From Mytilisepta virgata (Eukaryota > Mollusca > Bivalvia > Mytilida > Mytilidae), in the NCBI GenBank assembly GCA_028015205.1, contig CM051514.1:50484150-50548149 (forward strand): a stretch of DNA of 64,000 nt. Direction: 5' to 3'. The notes beneath the pieces are model-generated. The model was not told the origin of the DNA, ran no database searches, and worked only from the letters and a program-made list of their open reading frames with translations. Positions within the stretch are counted from its first letter, which is position 1. The number at the start of each line of letters is the position of its first letter. The position numbers were made by a program, and so were the translations under genes. Of this stretch, positions 1-10,080 are shown in pieces.

Positions 1-744
1 GAAAGAAAAGGTATAGTGATACTTTTATTCTAGAGGTATACACTTGAGAGATCCCCTTGAATGCTAAACTGGAAAAACATTTGTGCAATCCAACCCCCCC
101 CCCCCCCCCCAGTCGCTGGTTCTGTACTACTAAGGGACATGAATTGGACTGTTCAATGGCCTTAAGCCTATATTATTAATCAAGATAAAGCAGTGTTTGC
201 ATTGGCAAAAAAATCCCAACTTTATTATTGCTTTGGGAAAAAAACATGATTCAGGATCCCTCCAATACCATTCCAACAAGAATATCACTGCAAATTTCTT
301 TTTCGTTAAAATACTATCAAGATTGACATATATGTATGTAGATTTTATATACATATGAATTTAAAAAAAAACAATGAATTAATTAAATAAAAGTACAACT
401 AGAGATAGGGGCTGTCGGAACGAAAGCTGTACCCGCACCCCACATTTATTTGTAAACAAACATTCTTAACATTTTCAGTTTCCATTGCATTACAGTTTGC
501 ATCTGTAACAAATAACCTTTGCAGAGATATATCACAACCCACTTTTGCTGTAATCGAACTTTTTGGCTCTTTAAATCCTCAAAATTGCAAAATAAAAGCA
601 TGCTTAGCGTTACAGTTTGCATCTGTAACAAATAACCTTTTCACAAATATATCACAACCCACTTTTATTATAATTTAACTATTTGGACAATTTTAAGGAC
701 CTATAGCACCTTAAACTGAAATTCACAAATTTCTTCCATTTTTT
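1..744. other. left flank outside the tandem array
   Basis: This sequence precedes the first duplicated unit and has no counterpart in front of units 2 and 3, which share sequence with unit 1 only from about position 745. It holds AT-rich DNA, a 17-base C run and, from about 405, the left part of a tandem-core repeat element. No gene is supported; the open frames here are short and lack coding character. Confidence 0.6.
94..110. repeat. poly-C homopolymer tract
   Basis: Seventeen consecutive C residues. Such runs are prone to slippage and to sequencing or assembly length errors. G runs at 24436-24448, 24578-24590 and 43306-43326 are of the same kind. Confidence 0.9.
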
Positions 745-1420
745 TTCTTTAGATAAAATTTTAGTAATTATGGTCTTTTTCTGTTTCGGCCCTTTTTGGT
801 CCGTCCCACCCCCCTTTAAACAAATTTGGAATTCCAAAACCTTATTGCGCATCTACAGTTGGTAAGAAACAATAAGGCACTAATAAAAATGATTTAAATT
901 CAAAAATGAAATAGGAGTTCGCGTCACAAGACTCTTTGTCTATTTTGACCCTATTTGGTCCCTCCCAGCTCCCCTTTGGAATTCCAAAACCTTTTGCGCA
1001 TATGCAGTTAGCAAGCAACAATATGACAGTTATTTTAGTAATTATGCTTTTTTTTCTGTTTCGGCCTTTTTTGGTCCCTCCCAACCCCGTTTTAAAAAAT
1101 TTGCCATTCCAAAACCTTATTGCCCATCTACAGTTGGTTAGCAACAATATGGCAACAATAAAAATGGTTTAAATTCAAAAATGAAAGTAGAGTTCACGTC
1201 ACAAGGCTATATTATTTGGCCCTTTTTAGTCCCTCCTAGGCACTCTTTTAAAACTTTGGAATTCCATAACCTTATTGCTTCCACAGTTAGAAAGCAACAA
1301 TATGGCACAAAAAAATGGTAAAAATTCAAAAGTGAAGGAGGAGTTTTCGTCACAAGGTGTGACGGACGGACGACCACAACGACAATATACCCGAACTTTC
1401 ATTCCAAAGCGCGGGTGTAA
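405..1420. mobile_element. tandem-core (pearl-like) non-autonomous element, complete copy
   Basis: A left end with a cccgcacc-type subterminal motif (about 420-442) is followed by two copies of a 70-80 bp repeat (about 488-560 and 608-686). About four monomers of 125-155 bp come next, anchored by attccaaaacc-ttattgcgc at 831, 981, 1106 and 1261. They are followed by a short ACGG microsatellite (1361-1373) and a right end with a gcgcggg motif inverted relative to the left end. This order, inverted subterminal motifs around a tandem core plus a tetranucleotide microsatellite, is the published architecture of bivalve pearl/CvA elements, often regarded as Helitron-related. Family membership is inferred from architecture only. 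The duplication breakpoint (745) lies inside it, so units 2 and 3 carry only its right part. Confidence 0.6.
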
Positions 1421-1552
1421 ACACTCATTCGCTGTTGGTTTAATTCCAATTTTTCTATTCACAGTTTTCAATCATGTGTTAAATTATAGATTACCTTATG
1501 AACAGATTAAGTTTCAAAGATTAAAGGTTAACATTTCTATTTTTGGTCATAA

Positions 1553-2015
1553 TGTGGTGGTAGACGGTTTGTCCCCCCTTTTTATTTGTATAGTACAACG
1601 GCTGTCCCTTTCCCTTTCTAAATTGTCCCTTTTCCATACGTTGTACTTTCACCGGGTCACTTCCGCTTTGTCCCGGTCCCGGTCGGGTCTCTCTTGGGTA
1701 TAAAAACGCTGGTCCCGGTGAGACCGGTACTACCTCCCCGGCCATAGCAGACGACACTAGATTCCAAGCCAGTTCATCATATTTATTACAATTGAACAAA
1801 CATCTAATCATTTTTCGGACTTCATTATACTTATTTTAGTACACAGATCTTTCTTGGTAAGACACCCGTCTACCCATAAGGATATAATTGTATTAATTAC
1901 TATATATATAAACCACAATAAATGATCTTAATTTGCAAAATCACTTTATTTCATAAAACATGTAACCATATCCGAGAACCAGGAAATTCACGGGGGAATT
2001 ATAACTCCCGTTACA
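1553..2015 (+). repeat. 5' LTR
   Basis: It begins TGTGGTGGTAGACGG and ends CCCGTTACA. A TATA box (TATAAAAA, 1699-1706) marks the probable U3 promoter and an AATAAA signal lies at 1917-1922. The length equals that of the 3' LTR exactly. The antisense open frame covering it (about 1521-1811) is a by-product and is repeated in the other LTR. Confidence 0.93.
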
Positions 2016-2016
2016 T

Positions 2017-2034
2017 TGGGGGCTCGTCCGAGAT
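2017..2034 (+). other. primer binding site, tRNA-Pro type
   Basis: TGGGGGCTCGTCCGAGAT starts one base after the 5' LTR. It differs at one position from the well-known tRNA-Pro primer binding site of gammaretroviruses. The 18 bases would pair with the 3' end, including CCA, of a proline-type tRNA. The match to the host's own tRNA has not been tested. Confidence 0.85.
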
Positions 2035-2066
2035 CAGCGTTTTTATACCCAAGAGAGAAGTCGGAC

Positions 2067-2969
2067 ATGAAAAACCACATTAGATATATTCACTTCGAGA
2101 GAGATAGCAAAAGGATCGAGGAGATACTTCTGAAATGTACAAGGAAGACCGTGACGAGTAAAGGGTTTATTGACCCCGGGTTCTTTACCTATAAAGGAAG
2201 GAGTGAAAAGAGCTTAGTCTCTTCGTCAGCTGTTGGCTCCTCTACAACTACCACAACATCTTCTTTTACCACTTCTTTGGCAACAGTTACTAAGCCAGTG
2301 TCTAAGCAGCCTTACAGTGTCATACCGTCCGCCCCTCTGGTAAACACTGTTTTATCTGGTACCGTAATACAGTCTGAAGTAATGGCAGATGTTGAATTTA
2401 CTGTTCACATTCCAGCCACCATGAAAGATTCGTCCTTATCCGCTGATGCTTCTTCTCCGCCTGCCAACTCTTCAACTGCTACCGTGACAGATATATCATC
2501 TCTTGAATCAACACCTATAGCTAAGCCTTCATCTTCAGGAGTGAAAAAGACTATAAGTCTTCTTGATTACAGAAACTCGCAATCTTCTGATAGAAAGACA
2601 CCAAGACCATCGAAGCCAGAACTCCCTGTTCTCCCTCTCTTTGCCACAACATCCGAGTCCTCCACCCAAACTTCAGCTATGGATGTAAAGGAAGTGTATC
2701 TTCCTCCAATACCACAGTCATTACCAGAGTTGGAAGAACATCTAAGATTTCTATGTAACTGCATGCACCAATTTGGAAGACAGCGTGAGGCCGCTAAGAT
2801 CCGCCTGGAACAACTGAGGAACAACTTGCGAGACAGCGCCTCACTGCAGAGAGAGAGGGAACAGAGACGGAAACTGGAGTCAGAGAATCGGGAACTCCGT
2901 CGCCGACTTGCGGAAATCAAGTGGAGAGAGCAACTTTTCCCAGGGATCCAGGAAAAGGAAGAAGAATAA
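2067..2969 (+). CDS. 300-aa protein of unknown family inside the LTR element
   Basis: The start chosen is the first ATG after the primer site (2067); an in-frame TTG at 2016 lies in the primer site itself and is not a credible start. Near the N-terminus HIRYIH resembles the histidine half of a C2H2 zinc finger, but the cysteine half is missing: upstream in frame lies sequence that is the reverse complement of the LTR TATA region. Residues about 40-190 are Ser/Thr/Pro-rich and probably disordered. The last 80 or so residues are charged (runs of E, R, L and K) and look like a coiled coil. I see no Gag zinc knuckle, protease or polymerase motif. Base composition is richer in G+C than the surroundings. 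It may be a captured host coding sequence or a very divergent Gag; the function is unknown. About 306 bp of AT-rich non-coding sequence (2970-3275) follow it. Confidence 0.7.
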   Translation: MKNHIRYIHFERDSKRIEEILLKCTRKTVTSKGFIDPGFFTYKGRSEKSLVSSSAVGSSTTTTTSSFTTSLATVTKPVSKQPYSVIPSAPLVNTVLSGTVIQSEVMADVEFTVHIPATMKDSSLSADASSPPANSSTATVTDISSLESTPIAKPSSSGVKKTISLLDYRNSQSSDRKTPRPSKPELPVLPLFATTSESSTQTSAMDVKEVYLPPIPQSLPELEEHLRFLCNCMHQFGRQREAAKIRLEQLRNNLRDSASLQREREQRRKLESENRELRRRLAEIKWREQLFPGIQEKEEE

Positions 2970-3275
2970 TTATTGAACATTTTTCTGTATGAACTGTAAT
3001 TTCTGTGTGTTTCAGGAAGTTTCCGTTGATTTTCCGTCCAAACTTGAACTTTGCGTCATTAATATGTGTGTTATTTATCTCCAGATGGACTTTATTATTT
3101 TCATAGTGATTTAAATGGAATTAAAGACTGTTAATTTGTTTCACTGAAAAGGACTTTAAAGTTTAAATGTATTGTATAATATTTCTATACTAGTATTCTA
3201 ATATATTTGTGTCATATTTATAACGATTGTACTCCCTTGGGGACTAATGTGCATCACTGATGCCCATTAGGTCTT

Positions 3276-3288
3276 AAGGAAGGGGGAG
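3276..3288 (+). other. polypurine tract
   Basis: Thirteen purines (AAGGAAGGGGGAG) directly abut the TG of the 3' LTR. This is the expected plus-strand primer of an LTR retrotransposon. Confidence 0.88.
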
Positions 3289-3751
3289 TGTGGTGGTAGA
3301 CGGTTTGTCCCCCCTTTTTATTTGTATAGTACAACGGCTGTCCCTTTCCCTTTCTAAATTGTCCCTTTTCCATACGTTGTACTTTCACCAGGTCACTTCC
3401 GCTTTGTCCCGGTCCCGGTCGGGTCTCTCTTGGGTATAAAAACGCTGGTCCCGGTGAGACTGGTACTACCTCCCCGGCCATAGCAGACGACACTAGATTC
3501 CAAGCCAGTTCATCATATTTATTACAATTGAACAAACATCTAATCATTTTTCGGACTTCATTATACTTATTTTAGTACACAGATCTTTCTTGGTAAGACA
3601 CCCGTCTACCCATAAGGATATAATTGTATTAATTACTATATATATAAACCATAATAAATCATCTTAATTTGCAGAATCACTTTATTTCATAAAACATGTA
3701 ACCATATCCGAGAACCAGGAAATTCACGGGGGAATTATAACTCCCGTTACA
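3289..3751 (+). repeat. 3' LTR
   Basis: 463 bp, nearly identical to the 5' LTR, with TATAAAAA at 3435-3442 and AATAAA at 3653-3658. It ends 58 bp before the ATG of the first TRIM-like gene copy, between that gene and its original upstream sequence. Confidence 0.93.
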
Positions 3752-3809
3752 ATAATAATCTTTGATACTTTAATCAAGGAAGTTAAATAGAATTGATAAA
3801 GTGATAAAA

Positions 3810-5532
3810 ATGGCTTCCTCAAAGCCGTTGACAAGTTCTATTAGGAAAGGACAGACAACCATGGTCTGTGAGTTATGTGAAAATGACCCCAAGTTGAAGT
3901 GGAAATGTTTGGAGTGTGGACTGACGATGTGCCAGAGATGTCGAGATAAAGTCCATTCTAAGTTTGCATCGGCCCAGGACCATACAATTATTGACATAAA
4001 AGATGTCCATAAATATCAAGAGGAACGAAAACTTGATTTTACAAAACTGATGTGTACCGAACATACTGGACAAAACTGTTGTATTTTTTGTAGATCTTGT
4101 TGTGAATTAGCTTGCCCAGTTTGTATTTCTAAAACCCACAACAAACATGAAATGACAGAGATAAGTAAGGGATACAAGATTCAATTGGATAAAATCAGAA
4201 ATGGACAAACCGATATCAATGAGGAATTGAAGAATTTATCTAAAGGGCAGGAAGAACTAAAGAAAATAAAATCCCTTAGGCAATCCAGTTATAATAAAAC
4301 AAAGCAAGGAATACTAGATTATAAGAAATCTTTGATAGAATCCATTGAGAAACACTGTGATAAACTTTTATGTGAACTTGATCAGAACTTGGATGACATA
4401 TCGCTATCTATTGAGGAAGCTGACCAGAAATCAAAAGAGACTCAGAAGAAATTATCCCAACAAAATGATAAGGTAAATGAAGTTCTTCAGTCTAATGATG
4501 CTATGAAAGTTTTCTCTTCCAGAAACCTGATCAAATCAATGGAGACCAATATTGAACCAGTAAAGACAACCTTCAACCAAGTTCCTAAGTTTGTTCCTGG
4601 AGATTTATCCAAATTATCAGTCCTTCATGGTGAACTACAAAATGTTACTGTACCATACAACACAGAACTTAAGGTTGGTAAACAATTTACAACACACTAT
4701 AACTGTATTACCAATCTTATTGTGTGTGAAGATGATTCTTTCATGATAAACGATATGTCTTTGAAAGTTGTACAAAGAGCTAATATAGAAGGTAATACAC
4801 TGAAAACTATATCAGACTTCAAACTTTATGTTAATGACATGACACTTACTCCATCTGGTGATCTACTCTATCTACTGTAGTGCTGGTTCATCTGTAGTTA
4901 AAGTTATCCCATCATGTACAGAGGAAGTGAAACACTCTCCTTACAATATATCACCATTACTGCTAGTTGGTATACATGTGACTCAAGACAATAAAGTTAT
5001 CATAGTTACTAAAGATAAAGGTCCATTCTTGCCACCTACAGGACCCAGACAGGTTATAGTACTGCACAAGTCGGGACGACAGGAGAAAGTCTTCCATTAT
5101 GACAGTGATAACAAACCTTTATTTTTTGTTCCTCATCGTGTAACTAGTACTAGTAATAATAACATCGGGGTTGTTGATATATTATCTGATGACCGTGAAG
5201 GGAGGGTTGTTATACTGAACAATGAGGGAGAGATCATTAAAATCTATACAGGTCATCCAGATGTGAACAATGATGACAATCCATTTAGACCAATACACAT
5301 TATAACAACCCTAACAGACAACTTTGTTATATCAGAGCGTTGGAACCATACACTACACATACTATCCAGTAATGGTGAGAATATTACATACTACAACACT
5401 AAGAAGTTAGGGATAGAGTTACCAGGGGCTCTGTCATTTAGTCATACTGGACAGTTATATATTGGATGTGGTACATACGAAAACAGGGAACAAAAGGCCA
5501 AAATATACAAAATAGATAACTTTGTATGGTAA
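3810..5532 (+). pseudogene. TRIM-like B-box/coiled-coil/propeller gene, copy 1, frameshifted
   Basis: Colinear with the intact copy in unit 3. The ATG at 3810 matches the starts of the other copies; an upstream GTG (3801) lies in a small copy-1-specific duplication. The first frame encodes both B-boxes and the coiled coil, then runs into TAG at 4878-4880. Relative to copy 2 about four extra bases lie in 4863-4886, and the reading continues in another frame to the common C-terminus (IDNFVW) at 5532. The translated product would be about 356 aa and would lack most of the propeller. An LTR retrotransposon ends 58 bp upstream. An AATAAA lies at 5810-5815. A real pseudogene is likely, but an assembly indel is not excluded. 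Confidence 0.9.
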
Positions 5533-6012
5533 ATGTTAATCTGAAAAGTAATATACCTTTAACAGCCCAATCCACCAATAATCAATTATTATCCCAATGA
5601 TAATATTCAGTTATCAACAATACATTTTTGCATTATATATACTCCAGTAATCTTGAATTAGTTTTGATATTCATATCAGATTAGAGATAATGAGAGTCAC
5701 ATATATATTATATAGAATTTCGAAGTGAAAGTAAAATTTAATTTTTGTGATACAGAAGATTGAATACCACACTATATCTAATATATCTGATATAGGAAAA
5801 ATTTTATACAATAAATTTAAGACAGAAAAGAAAAATGATATTTTTTTCAATACAGGAGTTTGATTACTCAACTACAAGTGAAATATATCTTCTGTAATTT
5901 ATATTAAGCATGAAATTTTTTAGGTACTGGAAATTCAGAATCTTAAGGACAAGACTGGAAACTTTATCAAACTGATATTTTTTTAATTCAAACAAACTTC
6001 GAAATATACCTT
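5533..6012. other. 3' flank of TRIM-like copy 1
   Basis: AT-rich sequence conserved in all units with small indels. It contains an AATAAA (5810-5815) that could serve as the gene's polyadenylation signal; unit 2 keeps it (34269-34274), while unit 3 has lost it to A-rich sequence. From about 5935 it appears to be further LINE sequence leading into the next feature. Confidence 0.4.
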
Positions 6013-6308
6013 ATGAAAATCAGAGTTAGAGACCACCTTTTAGAAATTGAAAGAGGACGGTATAAAACACCAAAAGAGAAAACAGAATATGTCAAAAATG
6101 TAATTTAAATGAGATAGAGGTTGAAATACATTTCTTCTTCAATTGTCCAAAATATGACACGTGAAGGCAAGATTACTTCAATAACATCATTGAAATACAT
6201 CCAAGTATAAATAATCATTCGCCTTTTGAAAAACTAAAACTTATTTTATCTTCTAACGATCAGAATATCACAAAAAGGCCATCAGACGTCAGAGCAATCT
6301 CGAACTAA
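6013..6308 (+). pseudogene. LINE reverse transcriptase C-terminal fragment, unit 1
   Basis: This matches fragments at 34471 and 62046. It encodes the extreme C-terminus of a non-LTR retrotransposon polyprotein, recognisable by a RGRYKN-type motif and a CxxC...H....C zinc knuckle (ICQKC...EIHFFFNC). One A is missing in a run near 6064, which breaks the frame. Only the tail remains, as in a 5'-truncated insertion; no endonuclease or polymerase core is nearby. Confidence 0.75.
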
Positions 6309-7779
6309 AGGAGAATAATAATCTTTGTACCATACAGTGTTTTGTAAAAACTATAAAATGTTGTATATTTTGTTCATTTATAACCTGTGTGGTTCTGCTT
6401 TTCTGTACAAATTGAAATGTATATATTATCTGCATTTTGACAGCTAGATATCGTAAAATATCATCCCATGAGCCAAAATATGAAGCTTGGGACGAGTGAG
6501 CGTAACGATCGAGTCCCAAATCTTCATATTCTGTCGACAATCTTGTCCAGGTCATAGATTTTTTAATTTTTGACATGGACTTATTATGTTTAGAATGAAG
6601 GTGTATTATCATAAGAAGTGTGTTGCATATCATAATGACCTTCATGTGACCTTGACCTTTGAACTTAAAGTCAAATATTTGTATTTTTTTACATTTTCAT
6701 GTCCTGAACATTTCCTATTTTATCATTTGACATAGGCTTTTGATTATTGACACATGGGTGCAGCACCTCAAGACGATGTGTGGCATATATTGGAAGGTGA
6801 CCTTGACTTTGACATTAAAGGTCAAACAGTCCCCCCCCAAAAAAAACAACAAAAACATATATATTCTTGCTTGCAATAGCAAACCCTTTACAACGTACAT
6901 TGTAACTAGATTTGCCCATGTAGAGTAATATTGCAGATGACCTCTGACCTTCAGTGTCAAATAAATAATTTTTATAAAGACAGTACTTTGAGATCTCTAA
7001 AACATTTCCACCTAGTTTTATATTGCAAATATGCGGTTTGCTCACTCAAATTGCATAAGCCTATTAATTATTTGCAAAATACAGACACTGACCATATAAC
7101 ACAATGTTTGTAGAGTTTTAATCATGATGTCAGTAAAGAATAAAGGGAATTTATTATTAAAGAAAACTAATTTAAATACAGTAATCAGTTAGCGTCCAAG
7201 ATGATGTTTTCTCCTTTTATATCTAATACTACCTTAATGTCAGATTTCGTAATATAAACATGAATATATTGGTAACATGTCTTATTTTTTAAATTAGTAT
7301 ATACTCGACTTGCAATATTTTTCATAAGAATCTTTTTCACCTCAGGGTGAATAATGTGCGCGGGATAGGATATAAGTTTAATTCTTTATCACCTTCAGTT
7401 AGTCTATGTACATTAATTGCAGTCTGAAATATTTAGAAGAAAAATATATATAGAGGTGTACATTTATCAGAATTTGCATTTTGAATTTTTTTTAAAGTGC
7501 TGATTTGTAATTATTGTATATTTCCATAATGTACATTTTGAGCTTAAATCATTTGTTGCAGTTGTTTTGCACCATTAGCTTGTATCTTTATTTTATCCAA
7601 TCTTTCATTATACCTGCCAAAAATTTGGAAAGTTTGCTTTTTTCAGTGAATATATTTTGTGACATTTTTGGCTGGGTTGGATATAGTCTTAAACCAGGTT
7701 ATAGTACGGCCATGTAAGGTAGGCAGTTGGGTGGAAGGCCAGATTTGGGGAAAAGTGGGTACCTAATTTATCTAATCAA
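6309..7779. other. AT-rich intergenic sequence, conserved between units
   Basis: No gene is supported. It includes an imperfect hairpin at 6472-6533, two stretches rich in TGACCT/TGACCTTT motifs (about 6640-6660 and 6799-6825) and a short C/A tract near 6832-6850. All three units share it with small indels. Confidence 0.5.
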
Positions 7780-8455
7780 CTCTTCCTACAGATTTCAAGC
7801 AAGATCCCTGAATTTTCCAAAAAATATTGTACTCATATTGAAATTAAGCACCTGCTGTTATGGAATGTCTGCAGATTTTTTCCCCATTTATTAAGTTTTT
7901 CAGGAGAATTTACTATACAGGTACAAATTTTGTATAATCAATATCTTCCATAGTTTTTAAGCAGATCCTTGAAATTTCAAAGAATAATTGCACACATGAT
8001 TAAGTAGTGTACCCACTATGGAATGTGCGTAGATTATTTAATTATATTTCGAGACTTGAGAATTTACGACAAAGGGTACAATTTTGATAGAGCAACATTT
8101 CCTACAATTTTCATGCCAGATCCCAGAAACTTCACAGTAAGATTGCACACATGTTGAAGTTATGCACCTGCCATTATGGAATTGTTTGAAGAGTATTTTC
8201 CCATTTTTCAAGACTTGGAAAATTAATCATTTTTAACAAAAATTTACAAAAGAGTGGACCAGTTTTGTGTGTTGACTACTCATAGAGTTTAAACCTATAT
8301 TTGTAAAACATGACAAATAGATATCACACATATTGAAGTTGTGCACCTGCAATATTGAAATTGTTTATATTTTTTCCCCATTTCCAGACTTGGGATCTTT
8401 GAAATTTTTCAGCAAAATTAATTTACAAAAGAATTTATTCCCAATTTTACATTTA
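7780..8455. repeat. degenerate tandem repeat, about 165-bp monomers
   Basis: Four diverged monomers are anchored by a gcacctgc...atggaat motif near 7848, 8019, 8165 and 8343, each followed by a tttccccattt-like stretch. The same array is present at 36215-36855 and starts again near 63855. It is probably the core of another tandem-core element; no ends were defined. Confidence 0.65.
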
Positions 8456-8679
8456 GTATTTTAAATGTTACAGTATAGAACATTTCTGCATTGTTACAGG
8501 AACATTCTTCACAACCCAGCCATTTATATTTTGATTTATTTTATGATTATGATAATTTAATGTGTTAAATAATTGTATGTCAGAATCTGAATATTTATCA
8601 TATAGATATGTAATTATATATTGTTTAATCCATTTGTTGTAAGTATAATCACTAAAGTATTTATGAATATTGATATTTA

Positions 8680-9129
8680 CTTGTAATTCTATATAATGTA
8701 TCATTTGAAACTACTGCCAAAAAAATGAATGATTGATCGAATATTGTTTTACGCCGAGCTGGCGAAATTTCAGCCAATATCACGGCGATCAAAGAAAAAA
8801 AAAGAAAAAAAAAAGATGTTTATAAAATGATACAATATAACTGTAGTGATACTCATTGGTGAAATCGAAGAAACAAGAACTGCATGCTTACAAAGTTGAA
8901 TAGAAAAATCAAATAAGAAAGATAAAGAAATAGAAACATACAAAAATGCAGTTACTAAACTTAGATTGACTATTGTTTGCTTTACAGTAGCAAATATTTC
9001 AGCATTTTCAGGACAAAGATAATACTTATTTATTTTTATATTTGTGCTTAATTTTAAGCTTGATGGTTCTTTGTTGTTAAAATGTATGTTCAATTGTGGG
9101 TAGATTTTTGTGGTTTGTTAATTGTTCTT
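8680..9129. other. segment inverted relative to unit 2
   Basis: The left flank (gatattta) and right flank (ttttattttgg) are colinear with unit 2, but the sequence between them is the reverse complement of 37094-37454. The 450 bp here include an insertion of about 85 bp, so the inverted core is about 365 bp in both units. Which orientation is ancestral cannot be told because unit 3 is cut off before this point. Confidence 0.88.
8728..8812 (+). mobile_element. short SINE-like insertion with A-rich tail
   Basis: It is absent from the inverted counterpart in unit 2. It carries the attgttttacgccgagctggc motif region, also seen in diverged form at 16265-16340 and 46780-46845, and ends in an interrupted A run. 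The target there (aaaaaatgatg) is consistent with A-rich target-primed insertion. Exact ends are uncertain. Confidence 0.55.
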
Positions 9130-9468
9130 CAGTTTTATTTTGGTAACGGTATTGTGTATCCATTGATATATGGTTTGTTATTTTTAATATTCAGTTTTTT
9201 AAACAATTCAATGTTAGTTGATTTCTTTTAACAAATATGCCCATGATAAATACTAGATAATCATACTTAAAAGCAAATCATTTTTTTACAAACACTTCAC
9301 TTCAATCTATAATTATGAAGAGATAAAAAAAAAAATCCAGCATTATCTCAGTGAACTTCAACATTTAAATAACAATGCCTGGTCATGTATGTAATAAATC
9401 TTTTCATTGGCATAACAACTCAATGTGGTTGAGCAGAAAATAGATTCCAAAAAGTATTTATTATGAAT

Positions 9469-10080
9469 AATTATATTTCTATATTCTGTATGTCTGACAC
9501 TCTTATAAATCTCAGAAAATTTGGACTTTCCACCCAAATAACTATGTAAATCTAGATATCATATTTATTTTGCCTCTTGTGGGCTATTTATTATAACATT
9601 TAATATATATCTTTGCCTGTTATATGTTACCCAGTTTGTGACCAAACATAAGTGTTCTCTCTTTTTCTCTTGCTTTTATTAATCTAAGTCAATTATGGAA
9701 TATTCAAAAGAATGAATCTACACTTCTTGGCTCACAAACTGGGATAATGTATCATAATATAAACTACTATGAGCAGCATCCATTGTTTATATGCTTATTT
9801 TGGGTTGTTAATCCCTTGAAGCTCTTTTTTCTCATTGCCCTTTCTCGCTTAATTGTTAAACCCCAATTTATTCAGAAACTTTAACAACCATATTAATTTT
9901 CATCATACATATATTATAAAAATGAGTGTGGAGTGGGGATATAATTTAATCTAATGTAAGGCAAATTACACTGACAAAATGTGGTTTATTATTCAATATT
10001 TATGGTAAGAGTTGAAAAATAAAAAATTACAAAAAAAAATTATATTTCTATATTCTGTATGTCTGACACTCTTATAAATT
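9469..10080. repeat. insertion of about 0.5 kb flanked by a 42-bp direct repeat (unit 1 only)
   Basis: A 42-bp sequence containing the ctgtatgtctgacactc motif occurs at 9471-9512 and again at 10039-10080. Unit 2 has it once (around 37795-37836) and lacks the intervening sequence. The insert ends in an A-rich tract (about 10015-10038), as a retroinsert would, but the direct repeat is long for a target duplication. The insert has an internal inverted motif (cagtttgtgacc near 9631, and cacaaactggg near 9734). No coding frame is recognised. Confidence 0.7.

Larger units (their letters stand above)
1553..3751 (+). mobile_element. short non-autonomous LTR retrotransposon
   Basis: Two 463-bp direct repeats (1553-2015, 3289-3751) start with TG and end with CA. 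They flank a 1273-bp interior with an 18-nt primer binding site directly after the 5' LTR and a polypurine tract directly before the 3' LTR. The target duplication is ATAA (1549-1552 and 3752-3755). The uninterrupted target is preserved in unit 2 (around 32228-32240) and unit 3 (around 59811-59823), which proves insertion into unit 1 after duplication. About five substitutions separate the LTRs by eye. There is no protease, reverse transcriptase, RNase H or integrase, so it must have been moved in trans. Confidence 0.95.

Noticed and set aside
1521..1811. Antisense open frame over the 5' LTR, and its copy at 3254-3547
   Set aside because: Both are the reverse strand of the two LTRs, so their similarity reflects the LTR duplication and does not point to a gene pair.
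2016..2066. Start of the LTR-element protein at position 2016
   Set aside because: The codon there is TTG and lies in the primer binding site; the first ATG (2067) is the credible start.
6640..6830. TGACCT/TGACCTTTG motif clusters resembling nuclear receptor half-sites
   Set aside because: They lie in sequence shared by repeats, with no regular spacing relative to a promoter; chance and repeat origin are sufficient.
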